A DNA stretch of 64,000 bases, taken from NCBI GenBank assembly GCA_963628035.1, contig CAVGED010000082.1:1-64000 (forward strand). Reading direction: 5' to 3'. Shown piece after piece: positions 49,739 to 59,700 of this stretch (its first letter is position 1; each line of letters begins with the position of its first letter). Below the pieces are notes generated by a model. That model saw only the letters and a program-made list of their open reading frames with translations, had not been told where the DNA came from and did no database searches. The stretch comes from 14-2 sp963628035 (GTDB lineage: Bacteria > Bacillota > Clostridia > Lachnospirales > Lachnospiraceae). The position numbers and the translations under genes are program-made.

Positions 49739-51388
49739 TCACACAACTGCTTCTACCAACGTCTTGTCACCCAACGCTCTCTCGAAAACACCAATCTGCT
49801 TTTTCTTATTAAAATTAAAGCTGAGCATATAGCCCTTCATTAAATGATAATCCTCAAGATATCCCACAAGCTGATCCTCACCGCGCGTATTATACTCATT
49901 TCCACGCCAGATTTTCATCTCGATCACATATTGCTCCCCGCGATAATCCACAATCACATCGGTGCGCCCAAGGCTTCTGGTCTGTGCCTCAATATAATAA
50001 TTTCCGGTGCCGTTGATAATCGGCCTTAGATACAGCAGGAAATATTTTCTGCCTTCATCCTCCACAAACTCGTCACTGCTGCCGCCATACAGGTCATGAA
50101 AATGCACGACAAATCGTTCTAATATCAGTCGCATATTCAGATGACCGTCCACAATGAATTGATTCTTATCCAGCAAGGACGCTTTATATAGATCCTGTCC
50201 CTGCATTTCAGCCGAAGACAGGTACAGATTGTAAAGTCGCATCTCATAGATACGGTTCGCAATCGCTACTGTCCCATGCTGATTCTTAATAAATCCAAAC
50301 ATGATTGCCATGTCAATGGTAGGCTCATCTGAATTGTAAGCAATACTTTTTCCTGCGAAAAGCAGAGAGCGCAGCATCGTGTTCAGTTCCGGATAATCCT
50401 GCAATTTACCTGTTAATGACTCAAACAATGTATTTTTTTCATTGAGTAGAAGCTTTACAGCCGCCTGAAAGCCTTCCCCCGTCCATGCACTGCTCTTGTC
50501 CGGGAATTCCGGGCTGCCGGCAATCTGTTCATCCATCAGCTTACATAATCTGGATACAAGGAACGGATAACCGGAAGTATAGTTGTAAAGTAAGCCGGAT
50601 ATCTTCTGAATATCCATTCCGGTATGATAGTCATTCTCATACTGCTCCAGCATTCCAGCTATATCCTGCACTGAAAAGCTCATATCAACAAGGAAATCTG
50701 CGGCTATATTATAGGGAACAGGTTCCCTATAATCCCACGGGCAGTCGTCAAATGTGAGCACGCTCCCATTTTCCTCGTTGCCTGCGTGGGTGTTCCAAGG
50801 ACTATTCTTCCGCTTGATGTTGCGAATATCGTAAAGACCTGCAAGGATTACCGACTGAAAAACGGGTATCTTTCTTCTTCTCAAATAATAGGCACGAAGC
50901 TGTGCAAGAAAATCAATGAATACCTGATTATTGGAGGCCGAATCTACCTCATCGATAATCAGAACCACCTTTTTTTCTGATTTTGCACATAGTTCCTGTA
51001 GTAACATAAATAACGTGGAAAGTGTGACCTCCCTATGCGTTTCTGCTGCATAGGATTCCATCTTATCCTTTACATTGTTCGGTACACTTTCTGCACAGCT
51101 CAGCAATTCCCTTGAAAATGCTGAAACAAAGCTTTGCTCAGAGGCAAAATCAGCATAGCTGATCGTCTGGAAATCCAGACTGATGACGTTATATTTTTCC
51201 TTCAAAAAATCAGCGAGAGCCGTTAAAATCGTTGTCTTTCCATACTGCCTGGCTCTGTTGATGGTAAAATAATCCCCGGCATCTATCATAGCGGTAATTT
51301 GCTCTAAACGACTGGACAAATCAACCATATAGTGAAGCTCCGGGGCGCAATAACCAGTGCTATTGAAAGTTCTCTTCATAACGTTCAT
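49739..51388 (-). CDS. AAA-ATPase-like protein with PD-(D/E)XK nuclease-like domain
   Basis: A 549-residue protein. The N-terminal ATPase has Walker A in INRARQYGKTTILTAL near residue 48 and Walker B KVVLIIDEVDSASN near 143. The C-terminal domain has GRTDVIVDYRGEQYVIEMKIW, the D and ExK residues of PD-(D/E)XK nucleases. This architecture is widespread in gut bacteria, often in many copies, with no assigned function. The start has GGAGG five bases upstream. It lies 41 bases after serS, maybe through read-through. Confidence 0.85.
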   Translation of the reverse strand: MNVMKRTFNSTGYCAPELHYMVDLSSRLEQITAMIDAGDYFTINRARQYGKTTILTALADFLKEKYNVISLDFQTISYADFASEQSFVSAFSRELLSCAESVPNNVKDKMESYAAETHREVTLSTLFMLLQELCAKSEKKVVLIIDEVDSASNNQVFIDFLAQLRAYYLRRRKIPVFQSVILAGLYDIRNIKRKNSPWNTHAGNEENGSVLTFDDCPWDYREPVPYNIAADFLVDMSFSVQDIAGMLEQYENDYHTGMDIQKISGLLYNYTSGYPFLVSRLCKLMDEQIAGSPEFPDKSSAWTGEGFQAAVKLLLNEKNTLFESLTGKLQDYPELNTMLRSLLFAGKSIAYNSDEPTIDMAIMFGFIKNQHGTVAIANRIYEMRLYNLYLSSAEMQGQDLYKASLLDKNQFIVDGHLNMRLILERFVVHFHDLYGGSSDEFVEDEGRKYFLLYLRPIINGTGNYYIEAQTRSLGRTDVIVDYRGEQYVIEMKIWRGNEYNTRGEDQLVGYLEDYHLMKGYMLSFNFNKKKQIGVFERALGDKTLVEAVV

Positions 51389-51429
51389 CAGCCCCTCCTC
51401 TTTTTTGAACTATTTTTTAAATCCTTTTA

Positions 51430-52719
51430 TTATTTCACCGGCGGAACCAGCTTCTCTTGACCACCCATGTAGGGACGCAGCGCAACCGGGATATTCACGG
51501 TGCCGTCTTCGTTCAGATTATTCTCCAGGAACGCGATGAGCATCCGGGGCGGCGCTACCACCGTATTATTCAAGGTATGGGCAAAATACTTTCCGTCTTT
51601 TCCGTTTACACGGATCCGCAGACGACGTGCCTGAGCATCTCCCAGATTGGAGCAGCTTCCCACCTCAAAGTATTTCTGCTGTCTTGGGGACCACGCCTCC
51701 ACATCCACAGACTTCACCTTCAGATCTGCCAGATCGCCGGAGCAGCACTCCAGTGTACGCACCGGAATATCCATGGAACGGAACAGATCTACGGTATTCT
51801 GCCACAGCTTATCAAACCACATGGGAGATTCTTCCGGCTTGCAGACCACGATCATCTCCTGCTTCTCAAACTGATGGATCCGGTAAACACCGCGCTCCTC
51901 AATGCCATGAGCGCCCTTTTCCTTCCGAAAACAGGGTGAATAGCTGGTCAACGTCTTTGGCAGCTCTTCCTCCTGCAATATATTATCAATGAATTTACCG
52001 ATCATGGAATGCTCACTGGTACCGATGAGGTACAGATCCTCGCCCTCGATCTTATACATCATGGCATCCATCTCTGCAAAGCTCATCACGCCGGTCACCA
52101 CATCACTGCGGATCATGAAGGGCGGCACACAGTAGGTAAAGCCCCGGTTGATCATGAACTCTCTGGCATAAGAGATTACTGCGGAATGAAGCCTTGCGAT
52201 ATCGCCCATCAGGTAATAGAAGCCGTTTCCGGCCACGCGCCTGGCGCTGTCAAGATCCAGGCCGTTGAAGCTTTCCATGATCTCGGCATGGTAAGGAATC
52301 TCATAATCTGGAACCACCGGCTCGCCATACCGCTGTACCTCAACGTTCTCGCTGTCATCCTTGCCGATCGGGACAGACGGATCGATGATATTTGGGATTA
52401 TCATCATGATATTCTTCACTTTTTCCTGCAGCTCAGTCTCCTGCGCTTCCAATTCCTCCAGGCGCTCGGCGTTTCTGGCCACCTGAGCTTTCAGAGCCTC
52501 GGCTTCCTCCCGCTTGCCCTGTGCCATCAGTGCCCCGATCTCTTTGGATATCCGCTTACGGCTGGCACGCAGCTCGTCCGCCTCCTGCTTGGCTGCCCGG
52601 GACTTGACGTCCAGCTCGATAACCTCATCTACCAACGGAAGCTTGCTGTCCTGGAACTTATTTCGGATATTCTGCTTCACAATCTCCGGATTTTCTCGTA
52701 AAAATTTTAAATCTATCAT
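51430..52719 (-). CDS. serS: Serine--tRNA ligase
   Basis: Class II synthetase of 429 residues. The N-terminal coiled-coil arm that grips tRNA-Ser (residues 28-105), motif 2 (LTSYSPCFRKEKGAHGIEERGVYRIHQF) and motif 3 (GKDGKYFAHTLNNTVVAPPRMLIAFLENN) are all present. The start has GAGAGGAAA upstream, under its own promoter. No T-box leader fits in the short 26-base leader, unlike many Firmicutes serS genes. Confidence 0.97.
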   Translation of the reverse strand: MIDLKFLRENPEIVKQNIRNKFQDSKLPLVDEVIELDVKSRAAKQEADELRASRKRISKEIGALMAQGKREEAEALKAQVARNAERLEELEAQETELQEKVKNIMMIIPNIIDPSVPIGKDDSENVEVQRYGEPVVPDYEIPYHAEIMESFNGLDLDSARRVAGNGFYYLMGDIARLHSAVISYAREFMINRGFTYCVPPFMIRSDVVTGVMSFAEMDAMMYKIEGEDLYLIGTSEHSMIGKFIDNILQEEELPKTLTSYSPCFRKEKGAHGIEERGVYRIHQFEKQEMIVVCKPEESPMWFDKLWQNTVDLFRSMDIPVRTLECCSGDLADLKVKSVDVEAWSPRQQKYFEVGSCSNLGDAQARRLRIRVNGKDGKYFAHTLNNTVVAPPRMLIAFLENNLNEDGTVNIPVALRPYMGGQEKLVPPVK

Positions 52720-52751
52720 TTTCTTATTTCCTCTCGTTAAATATGCTTAGA

Positions 52752-52780
52752 ATTATACCCCTTTTCCCTGCTTTTGGCAA
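52752..52780 (-). promoter_or_regulatory. serS promoter
   Basis: TTGCCA and perfect TATAAT on the minus strand, 17 bases apart, start transcription about 26 bases before the gene. Confidence 0.75.
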
Positions 52781-52793
52781 GAAAAATCCAGGC

Positions 52794-53906
52794 TCAACCC
52801 TTAAGCCCCTGCAGTTCCATCCGCGCCAGCAGCAATTCCTTCTGCAGGCTGTTCTTCTGCTTCTCAGTTTCCGCACTCTTTGCGAAAAGCGCCATGGCGT
52901 CTTCGTCCGGGCAGGACAGGAAGCCCTGCTGAAACACCTGTGGATACTGGAACTGCTTCTCCATACCGGAGAAGTCCACCTTCAGCTTGCCATTTTCACA
53001 GGTTATGCCGGTTCCCTCCCCGAACTTCTTATGGTTCACACTGCCGCCTGTCATATCCGGGAAGCTCACCTGCTCCCCTTCCAATTCCGCAAGTTCCTGT
53101 TCGATATGTGCGACATGCTGCTCCATCCGCTCGATCTCCTGCTGATTCTCCGCCTTCTTCATGCGCTCCTCGGTAGAAATCAAAGGAATGTCCATCCCCG
53201 CATAGAAATCGTAGGTATACGCACAATAGATGATATCATACACCAGAATATGTAATTCATCGTCAAAGCCGTCCGCCTGCTCTTCCATCCGCCGTGCGTG
53301 CATTGACAGCAGATCCTCATAATTCTCCAGCTCCTCTAAGAGCTCATCACACATCTTATAATACTTTTCCAGGGAAAAACTGCTGCCGCTGCCGAAATCG
53401 TCTTCAAATTCGATACAGTTGGCCCATGCTGTGGCCTCTGTTGACTTAAAGATATAATTTTCCTCCGGCTGCCACAGATTCAGATAGTAGATAACGCTTC
53501 CGGTGGTCTGGGAATATTTCCCGGATTCGCCGACATATTGGCTGATATGCTCGTTGATATTGTCACGAAATGCATGGATACGCTTCTGTCTCTCCGTAAG
53601 ATCCCCGTCATCCGCACTGTACAGCTCCCGGAAGCACTGGCGTACAAACTCAATCTCCTCCTCATGGCTCAAAAGAAGACGGATGCCCTCAATCGGCTGT
53701 ACCGCCGCATTGTCTATGAGATTGCTCGTGTCCTTCATCGCAACCTGAAACATTTCCGGGAAATCGTCCGTATTAATATCCCAATTTGCCTTAAAGCAAG
53801 ACTCAGCCCTCCATTTATAGCCTTCGTCATCGCCCTCTCTGTCGTTCAGTTCGTCAAAGCGGCTGACATATTGCTCTAATATCAAATCCAAGTTCTTGTG
53901 GTTCAT
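52794..53906 (-). CDS. Coiled-coil protein of unknown function
   Basis: A 370-residue cytoplasmic, acidic protein. The body is helical, with a coiled coil at about 250-295 (ENQQEIERMEQHVAHIEQE). It is followed by a small beta barrel (HKKFGEGTGITCENGKLKVDF, about 305-340) that resembles the KKFGxGxV module at the ends of some helicases, and a final helix. The start has AAAAGGAG eight bases upstream and its promoter is at 53962-53990. It lies upstream of serS without sharing its promoter. No function assigned. Confidence 0.75.
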   Translation of the reverse strand: MNHKNLDLILEQYVSRFDELNDREGDDEGYKWRAESCFKANWDINTDDFPEMFQVAMKDTSNLIDNAAVQPIEGIRLLLSHEEEIEFVRQCFRELYSADDGDLTERQKRIHAFRDNINEHISQYVGESGKYSQTTGSVIYYLNLWQPEENYIFKSTEATAWANCIEFEDDFGSGSSFSLEKYYKMCDELLEELENYEDLLSMHARRMEEQADGFDDELHILVYDIIYCAYTYDFYAGMDIPLISTEERMKKAENQQEIERMEQHVAHIEQELAELEGEQVSFPDMTGGSVNHKKFGEGTGITCENGKLKVDFSGMEKQFQYPQVFQQGFLSCPDEDAMALFAKSAETEKQKNSLQKELLLARMELQGLKG

Positions 53907-53961
53907 TTAAATCGCTCCTTTTCCGATGGTATATCTTCTATATATATAAGAAAGTACGCCC

Positions 53962-53990
53962 ATTATAGCAGGTACAGGAAAATTATGCAA
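53962..53990 (-). promoter_or_regulatory. Promoter of the coiled-coil protein gene
   Basis: TTGCAT and perfect TATAAT on the minus strand with 17 bases between, directly after the terminator of the glycan operon. Confidence 0.7.
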
Positions 53991-53994
53991 GGAA

Positions 53995-54026
53995 AAACAC
54001 ACATCACTTTTCAGTGATGCGTGTTT
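53995..54026 (-). terminator. Terminator of the sialidase-like operon
   Basis: A 14-bp stem with one mismatch (arms 53995-54008 and 54013-54026) and TTTT loop side, ending GTGTTTTTCC on the minus strand, 28 bases after the yhcH-like stop. Confidence 0.78.
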
Positions 54027-54053
54027 GCTACTCAAATCCCATAATTTTGCTAC

Positions 54054-54503
54054 TCAAACGAGGCTTTGCGGAATCTTAAACACCAATTTCCGATTATGCC
54101 TTTTCGGTATAAGATTACATGGTGCATGCATATCCCGGGGCAGTAATACCACTGCCATTTCAGACTGCAATTTCACACTTTCGTATGATCCCTTATCGCA
54201 AGTGTAGAATACAATATCCTTTTGGCTATCATATGGAATCACCTCTGTTCCATGCGACAGGGGCGCATACAGGATCTCCTCCTCACCGTCTACCATGAGC
54301 TGCACATCTATGTAATCACGATGTGCTTCAAAGGTGTGATTCTCTCTGGTATCATACTCATCCACATTCACATAGCATCCATCCCTTAGATCGTAGCGTC
54401 CTGTTGCGATTGTCCGAACATCATTCTTGTTCATAAAATCAGAAACAACGGTTCCGATAAAGGAATCGTATTTTTTTAGCTCCTGCCATTTTGCTGAAAA
54501 CAT
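54054..54503 (-). CDS. YhcH/YjgK/YiaL family protein
   Basis: A 149-residue cupin-like protein. Family signatures are YDLRDGCYVNVDEYDTR, FEAHRDYIDVQLMVDGEE and LLPRDMHAPCN, whose His and Glu residues (EAHRDY, RDMHAP) could bind a metal. Members occur in sialic acid and other acid-sugar operons, where a role in anomer handling is proposed. It follows the intracellular sialidase-like gene by 39 bases with GAAAGGGG upstream, so it likely acts on the sugar released. No nanA, nanE or nanK genes are in the window. Confidence 0.88.
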   Translation of the reverse strand: MFSAKWQELKKYDSFIGTVVSDFMNKNDVRTIATGRYDLRDGCYVNVDEYDTRENHTFEAHRDYIDVQLMVDGEEEILYAPLSHGTEVIPYDSQKDIVFYTCDKGSYESVKLQSEMAVVLLPRDMHAPCNLIPKRHNRKLVFKIPQSLV

Positions 54504-54542
54504 TTTTTCGCCCCTTTCTTTCGCATACGGTTACGCTCCCCG

Positions 54543-56762
54543 TTAAAGATAGTTTCTATAATTCACTATCCGATAGAATGTCAGATAATTGGAATCATGG
54601 TAGTTTGCGGCATCCTCAGCTGACTCTCTTACCACAAACAGCATGTCTTCCTCATCAAAAATCCAATCTACATACTGGAATGCGTGCTGGGCTACAGAAA
54701 TAGTTGGATGGCAAATTTCCCGGTCACATAGAAGCACCTCTTTGACTTCCCAGTTCACAAGGTCTCGCGATGCAACTAATGTGGCATAATTTCGTTGTCC
54801 CTCACAGTTAATATCAAATTGTGTATTCGCAATTCCTATATATTGCCTTGCAATTTCATCATATCGGATCGTAAATTTCGCAGGTGTACTTGGGAAGTCT
54901 ATTTCGGATGCTTTATTGCTTTCTCTCGCTGCCACAATGGTGCCATCCTCATTGAGTTTCATCAAAAATGCCTTATTCATCACAAAACGGGCTATGATCC
55001 ATACCGTCCCATCCGATCCTTTTACCGCGTTTGCCTCATTCGGGAAACCATATCCCGTAAAATAATCGGATATGGTCCAACTGTCCGGACACAGCAAATC
55101 ACTCTGTACATCTGCACTGATGACAAATTCCCGCTTCTCTTTTTCAGGCGTCACTGTCTCAAATGCACGGTACAGTCTGCCGCCAAGCTGCAATACCGGT
55201 GTCGGTGCACAATGTGGTCCATAGCCATAATAACTGATAGCTCCATGATCCTGGCTGATCTCAGTCCAGGTTCTGCCGCCATCTGTACTTTTTGTAATAC
55301 CGATATAGGAAGAACCCTTTCCGGACAGTCCGCCTTCTGTATAGCGACCGATCAGATAGACATCGCCCCGGTGTTCAAATATGGTTGCCCACCACATGCC
55401 ATCTACTCTTCCGGTATAAGACCATGTAGCTCCCTCGTCATCACTGCGAAAAACTTCCGTATAGCGGCAACTGATATCTCTGGAAGCATATAAGCTGGCA
55501 CCCGCCCTGGTAATCGACGGGCTGTATGTATAATCACCTGCATGGGTATCTGACCTTGCAATGACAACCCGGGTCTGCTCTACTGCTATGGTTGGCTCAT
55601 TTTTCCCAACTTCACAGAACCTGGCGAGCGTCAAAAGGCTTTTTTCATCTATCTGCTCATCCAATGTACAGTCCCCGGCAAGCATCAGAAACAGGCCATT
55701 ATCCGACAATCGGTCCTTATACTTCCATCCCTTTGCCTCACAAATCGGAACAGCTCTAAAGTAGGTCACGCCATCCATGGTTCTTCCGGGAATTCTTTTA
55801 CCTTGTACATCAAGCACCTCGCCCGCAACCGTACCAAAATATCTTTGACAGAGATTGGCCGGAAGGTACCATTCTCCATCCAGAACCCTATTCTGAACCG
55901 AATAATCATTCACATCCGCTTTCACTACCCGTCCTGCACATACTACATTCGACGTTCCTTCCTTCACAATCAGGCTGCTTCCTAAGCTTTCTGTCAATGC
56001 ATCCAGCAGTTCCTGGGCTTCTGTCACAGAAGGCGTTTCACTTTCCCCATATCCGGCATATAATTTTTTGACTTCTGAAGTCTCCATGGCATGATCAAAA
56101 AATTCCACCTCATCCATGACACCGTTGAAGCTTCGTTCCTTTTCTTCCGGGTCACCGCCAATACAATCCGGCATGGTGACATTGTTCTGCAAGGCCAATA
56201 ACGAATTCTCAAAATGTACGGAAATCGGTGAGACCGACTTCACTTCTTCCCCATTGATGTATAGTTTTATGTTATTCCTTTCCCGGTCTACGGTTAATAC
56301 CACAAACTGCCACACACCGTCATTTGTATTCGGGGCATCAAACGGCGGTATCCTGGTCTTCAGGGCGTATGGAAATACCACGGTAACCTCATCACTCTCT
56401 GAACTGCGCACTTTCACCCGGATATCAGGACTACTATAACTCATTTCCAAAAGGCTCTTATCATCGGTCCCATAAACAGATAAAAGCCGATAATGCCACA
56501 CACCATGAAGCGATTGATAAGGCATCAGCCACATGGATACGCTAAATCCTGATTTATCCTGCCACAAGGAACTAATGGTTCCGGGATTTAGCATTACGCC
56601 TCCTTTTTTTGCAAATTGAAAACGTAATGCCTTCCCTATATATCCGCCCTCTATCAGCGCATCTTTTAATTTTGCTTCCACTGTATTGTCAGTAGATTTT
56701 ACGATATCACCACAAATATCATCAAATGTAAACGTAAGTATAGCTTTCTTTTTATCTTCCAT
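54543..56762 (-). CDS. Intracellular sialidase-superfamily glycosidase with LamG domain
   Basis: A 739-residue protein without signal peptide. Residues 1-230 are a concanavalin-like LamG domain (KSGFSVSMWLMPYQSLHG, FNGVMDEVEFFDHAMETSEV), 245-345 a copper-amine-oxidase-N-like domain, and 370-739 a six-bladed propeller with Asp boxes FRSDDEGATWSYTG and SDGGRTWTEI-like repeats (STDGGRTW). The FRIP arginine motif of canonical GH33 enzymes is not visible, so the sugar cleaved may not be sialic acid. The end (YHDSNYLTFYRI) resembles other superfamily members. The start has no clear ribosome site and is 11 bases after the giant gene. Confidence 0.7.
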   Translation of the reverse strand: MEDKKKAILTFTFDDICGDIVKSTDNTVEAKLKDALIEGGYIGKALRFQFAKKGGVMLNPGTISSLWQDKSGFSVSMWLMPYQSLHGVWHYRLLSVYGTDDKSLLEMSYSSPDIRVKVRSSESDEVTVVFPYALKTRIPPFDAPNTNDGVWQFVVLTVDRERNNIKLYINGEEVKSVSPISVHFENSLLALQNNVTMPDCIGGDPEEKERSFNGVMDEVEFFDHAMETSEVKKLYAGYGESETPSVTEAQELLDALTESLGSSLIVKEGTSNVVCAGRVVKADVNDYSVQNRVLDGEWYLPANLCQRYFGTVAGEVLDVQGKRIPGRTMDGVTYFRAVPICEAKGWKYKDRLSDNGLFLMLAGDCTLDEQIDEKSLLTLARFCEVGKNEPTIAVEQTRVVIARSDTHAGDYTYSPSITRAGASLYASRDISCRYTEVFRSDDEGATWSYTGRVDGMWWATIFEHRGDVYLIGRYTEGGLSGKGSSYIGITKSTDGGRTWTEISQDHGAISYYGYGPHCAPTPVLQLGGRLYRAFETVTPEKEKREFVISADVQSDLLCPDSWTISDYFTGYGFPNEANAVKGSDGTVWIIARFVMNKAFLMKLNEDGTIVAARESNKASEIDFPSTPAKFTIRYDEIARQYIGIANTQFDINCEGQRNYATLVASRDLVNWEVKEVLLCDREICHPTISVAQHAFQYVDWIFDEEDMLFVVRESAEDAANYHDSNYLTFYRIVNYRNYL

Positions 56763-56773
56763 TTTAATATGAT

Positions 56774-59700
56774 TTAAAAAGCATCAATCTTAGAACATAA
56801 ATATTGTCTCAATAAAATGCAGTCATCTGCATCCGTTGCTGCATCATCGCGGTCACAGTCACTGTTTAGCGTATATTCACCTGCCACTGCCTGTTTTTTC
56901 ATCTTTACAAGGTCACGCACATCAATTTCATAATCTCCATTGGCATCACCCAGCATCGTTTCTGCGATTGAAGTCTCATATGACACATTTCCCTGGACAT
57001 TGGAGAAGATTGCATCCTTCATATCAAATTTTGCAACGTCCGCCCAATTAACCGCTCCGGCGGAATCCTTCACTTCGAAATTCAAGGTAACAAAATCACC
57101 TTTTGTTCCTGTGGAAGCATATCCCAGTGCAACTGTCATGATACCTTCATCAATACTCTTTACGCTATTTGCAGCATTATTCCTTCCGTTAAAGCCGGCC
57201 TCACCTTCCTTCGTCCCGTAAGATGCACCTACATATTTCAGTACGTTTGTATCATAGGTGAACACTCCCTCGTAACCTCCGCACACGAAATTCGTATTCA
57301 ATGTAATGCTAACCATCTTCGTTCCGGAGTTATCCAGGTAATGTTTTCTTTCCAGCCGCACCTTATTTGCACTTCCGTCTACACTTGTCGTTTTGCCTGT
57401 GTACTCGGTCTGGTTTAAGATATAACCGCGAAGCGCATTGGCATCAGCGTAAGCACGCTTTCCATCTCCATCAACATCATACACCGCTCTCTCATAGAGA
57501 TTAAATGCAGTCTTTTCATTCGCTCCTTTGTTTCTGTAGTTGATATCGACAGCAGCCGCATCTATAATATTAATCTCCCCATCTCCATTAATATCACCTA
57601 ATACCGGACTTACCACTGACAGATCACTAATTTCATACTCTATTTCTTTATTTACCCAGGAACCTGCCACAAGATAGGCTCCGCTTTCATCAAACAGGTT
57701 GTTCGGCACACTGGCAATCGGAATATTATAGGTTTTACTCCATGTGTTTCCTATCTGAACCTTCACTGCCCAGCTACCACTGGTACTCTCTCTTTTCACA
57801 AGTTCTGCAGTAATATAATCACTACTTCCATCTGAGCCATCCATATCACATGAAACACTTGTCAACACATTATCATTCGTAGCTGAAGCCGGAACACCAT
57901 CCTTGACTGTCAGGCAATATGCAGATGCGCCATTTAATTTTCCCCATGGTGCAATTCTTAAAACAAAACCATTGCCAGTATCTCCTGTTCCATTCACAAA
58001 GCCTTTATCGGTATCCAGAAGACCGATTGCAAAAATATGTCCGCTTTGCATTTGATTTGCTTTCATTTTAAATGAAATCTTCGTTCCTTCAACCACTTCT
58101 ATTTTTTCATTGCTTCGTGCCGCCCCATGATTCGTAAGGACAACCTTACCACTTTGTTCCGCTATGCTATAATCGGCAACACCTCGAATAACGGACCACT
58201 TGCAGCCTGTTGCAATTTCTGATAAGTTCGATACCGTATACTTTCTTACCCCATTATTTACAGCAATAATCGTAATGGCATCTCCATTGAGTACCGCTGA
58301 AACACGTGCGTCACCGGTGGTCTCTGCAACTTTTCCTGCATAAATCCAATCGTATGCATTGGAAGAGTAATATAATGACACCTTACTTGCAGATTTATCT
58401 GCTTTATTTACAGTATCCACATTTTCTGTAGTTACCAGCCAATACATCTTGCTATTGGAATCATACATTACGTCAAAGCCATTATTACCGCCCGGCAAAA
58501 TTGTAACGACTTCCCTTACCGTAACTTCTTCATTTGTTATTGTATTTGTCGTTGTATTTGTAAAGTATGTAAGTTCATGATTGTCCGTATCTACTTTTAC
58601 CATAGCCGCATAATTGTAGCCAGCGTTATTGAGTGTCAGATATCCATACACACTGCCGGCACCACGCATATCATATGTATCGTTTACCTCAAACAGCTTC
58701 AAGTCGGACCAACCAATGGTGCGCGCATCCTTCGCCTCATATGGCAGGCCAAAATACTCGAATTTATTGTTTGCATACGGATTACCGAACTCTTCTGCAA
58801 AGGTCTTTCCCTCCACACAAGTCCAGCTTGCGGCATTTGTTAAATCTGCGTTCACAGCCGCAGTCATAACAACGGGTTTCACCTTATATGCGTTCTCTAC
58901 GGAAGACGTCGCAGTATAGTCATCTGCCGTTACCATGAGATTTGTAATTTTCATGGTGTGTGTCGCTTTTCCATCTCGTATTCCGGCTGCAAAATACGCT
59001 CCGTCTGCAAACATATCGTGCGCAATATCAGATGCTTTCACCTGGTAAGTCTGGGTTGCGTTCGGACCCTCCATGGTAATCTTCCAGCTGTAATTCTCGC
59101 CATTCTCTGTCACATTGATCTTCTCATAAGTGATGTGATAAACTGCTGTTGCGCTTCTGCTTGTACTCAACCCCGTCAGATTTGCTTTCCAGGCACGATT
59201 CGTATTTGCCCGCTTTACGGCAACAACACCATTCACTGTTCCACTACCTGCCCCGCTCGACAGTTCTGCCATTAATGAGTTTGCCGCAGCATTCGATGTA
59301 TAATAGCTTCCGCTTCTGTCTACCAGTGTAAAAGCATAGAGCAGAGAATCACCTGCCGTTGTACTCGGAAAGCTTACATCTACGGAGATCTTCGTCCCTT
59401 CCTGCACGGCAATCGCCTGATTATAGTACGCAGAATTCAATCCGTTCGCAAAGGTAACATCCGCCGGTTTTTCTTTATCTGGCAGGAGATTGTAGGATTT
59501 ACCATTGATTACCTCCCATGCTGCATCTCCCGGCTGCTGTACGGCAGGACTGGTAACCTTCATGGTGTGTGTCGCTGCTCCATCCCGGATTCCTGCTGCA
59601 AAATACGCTCCGTCTGCAAACATATCGTGCGCAATATCAGATGCCTTCACCTTGTACGTCTGGATTGCGTTCGGACCCTCCATGGTAATCTTCCAGCTGT

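Noticed and set aside
52720..52793. T-box riboswitch before serS
   Set aside because: The space is too short and a direct promoter gives a 26-base leader.
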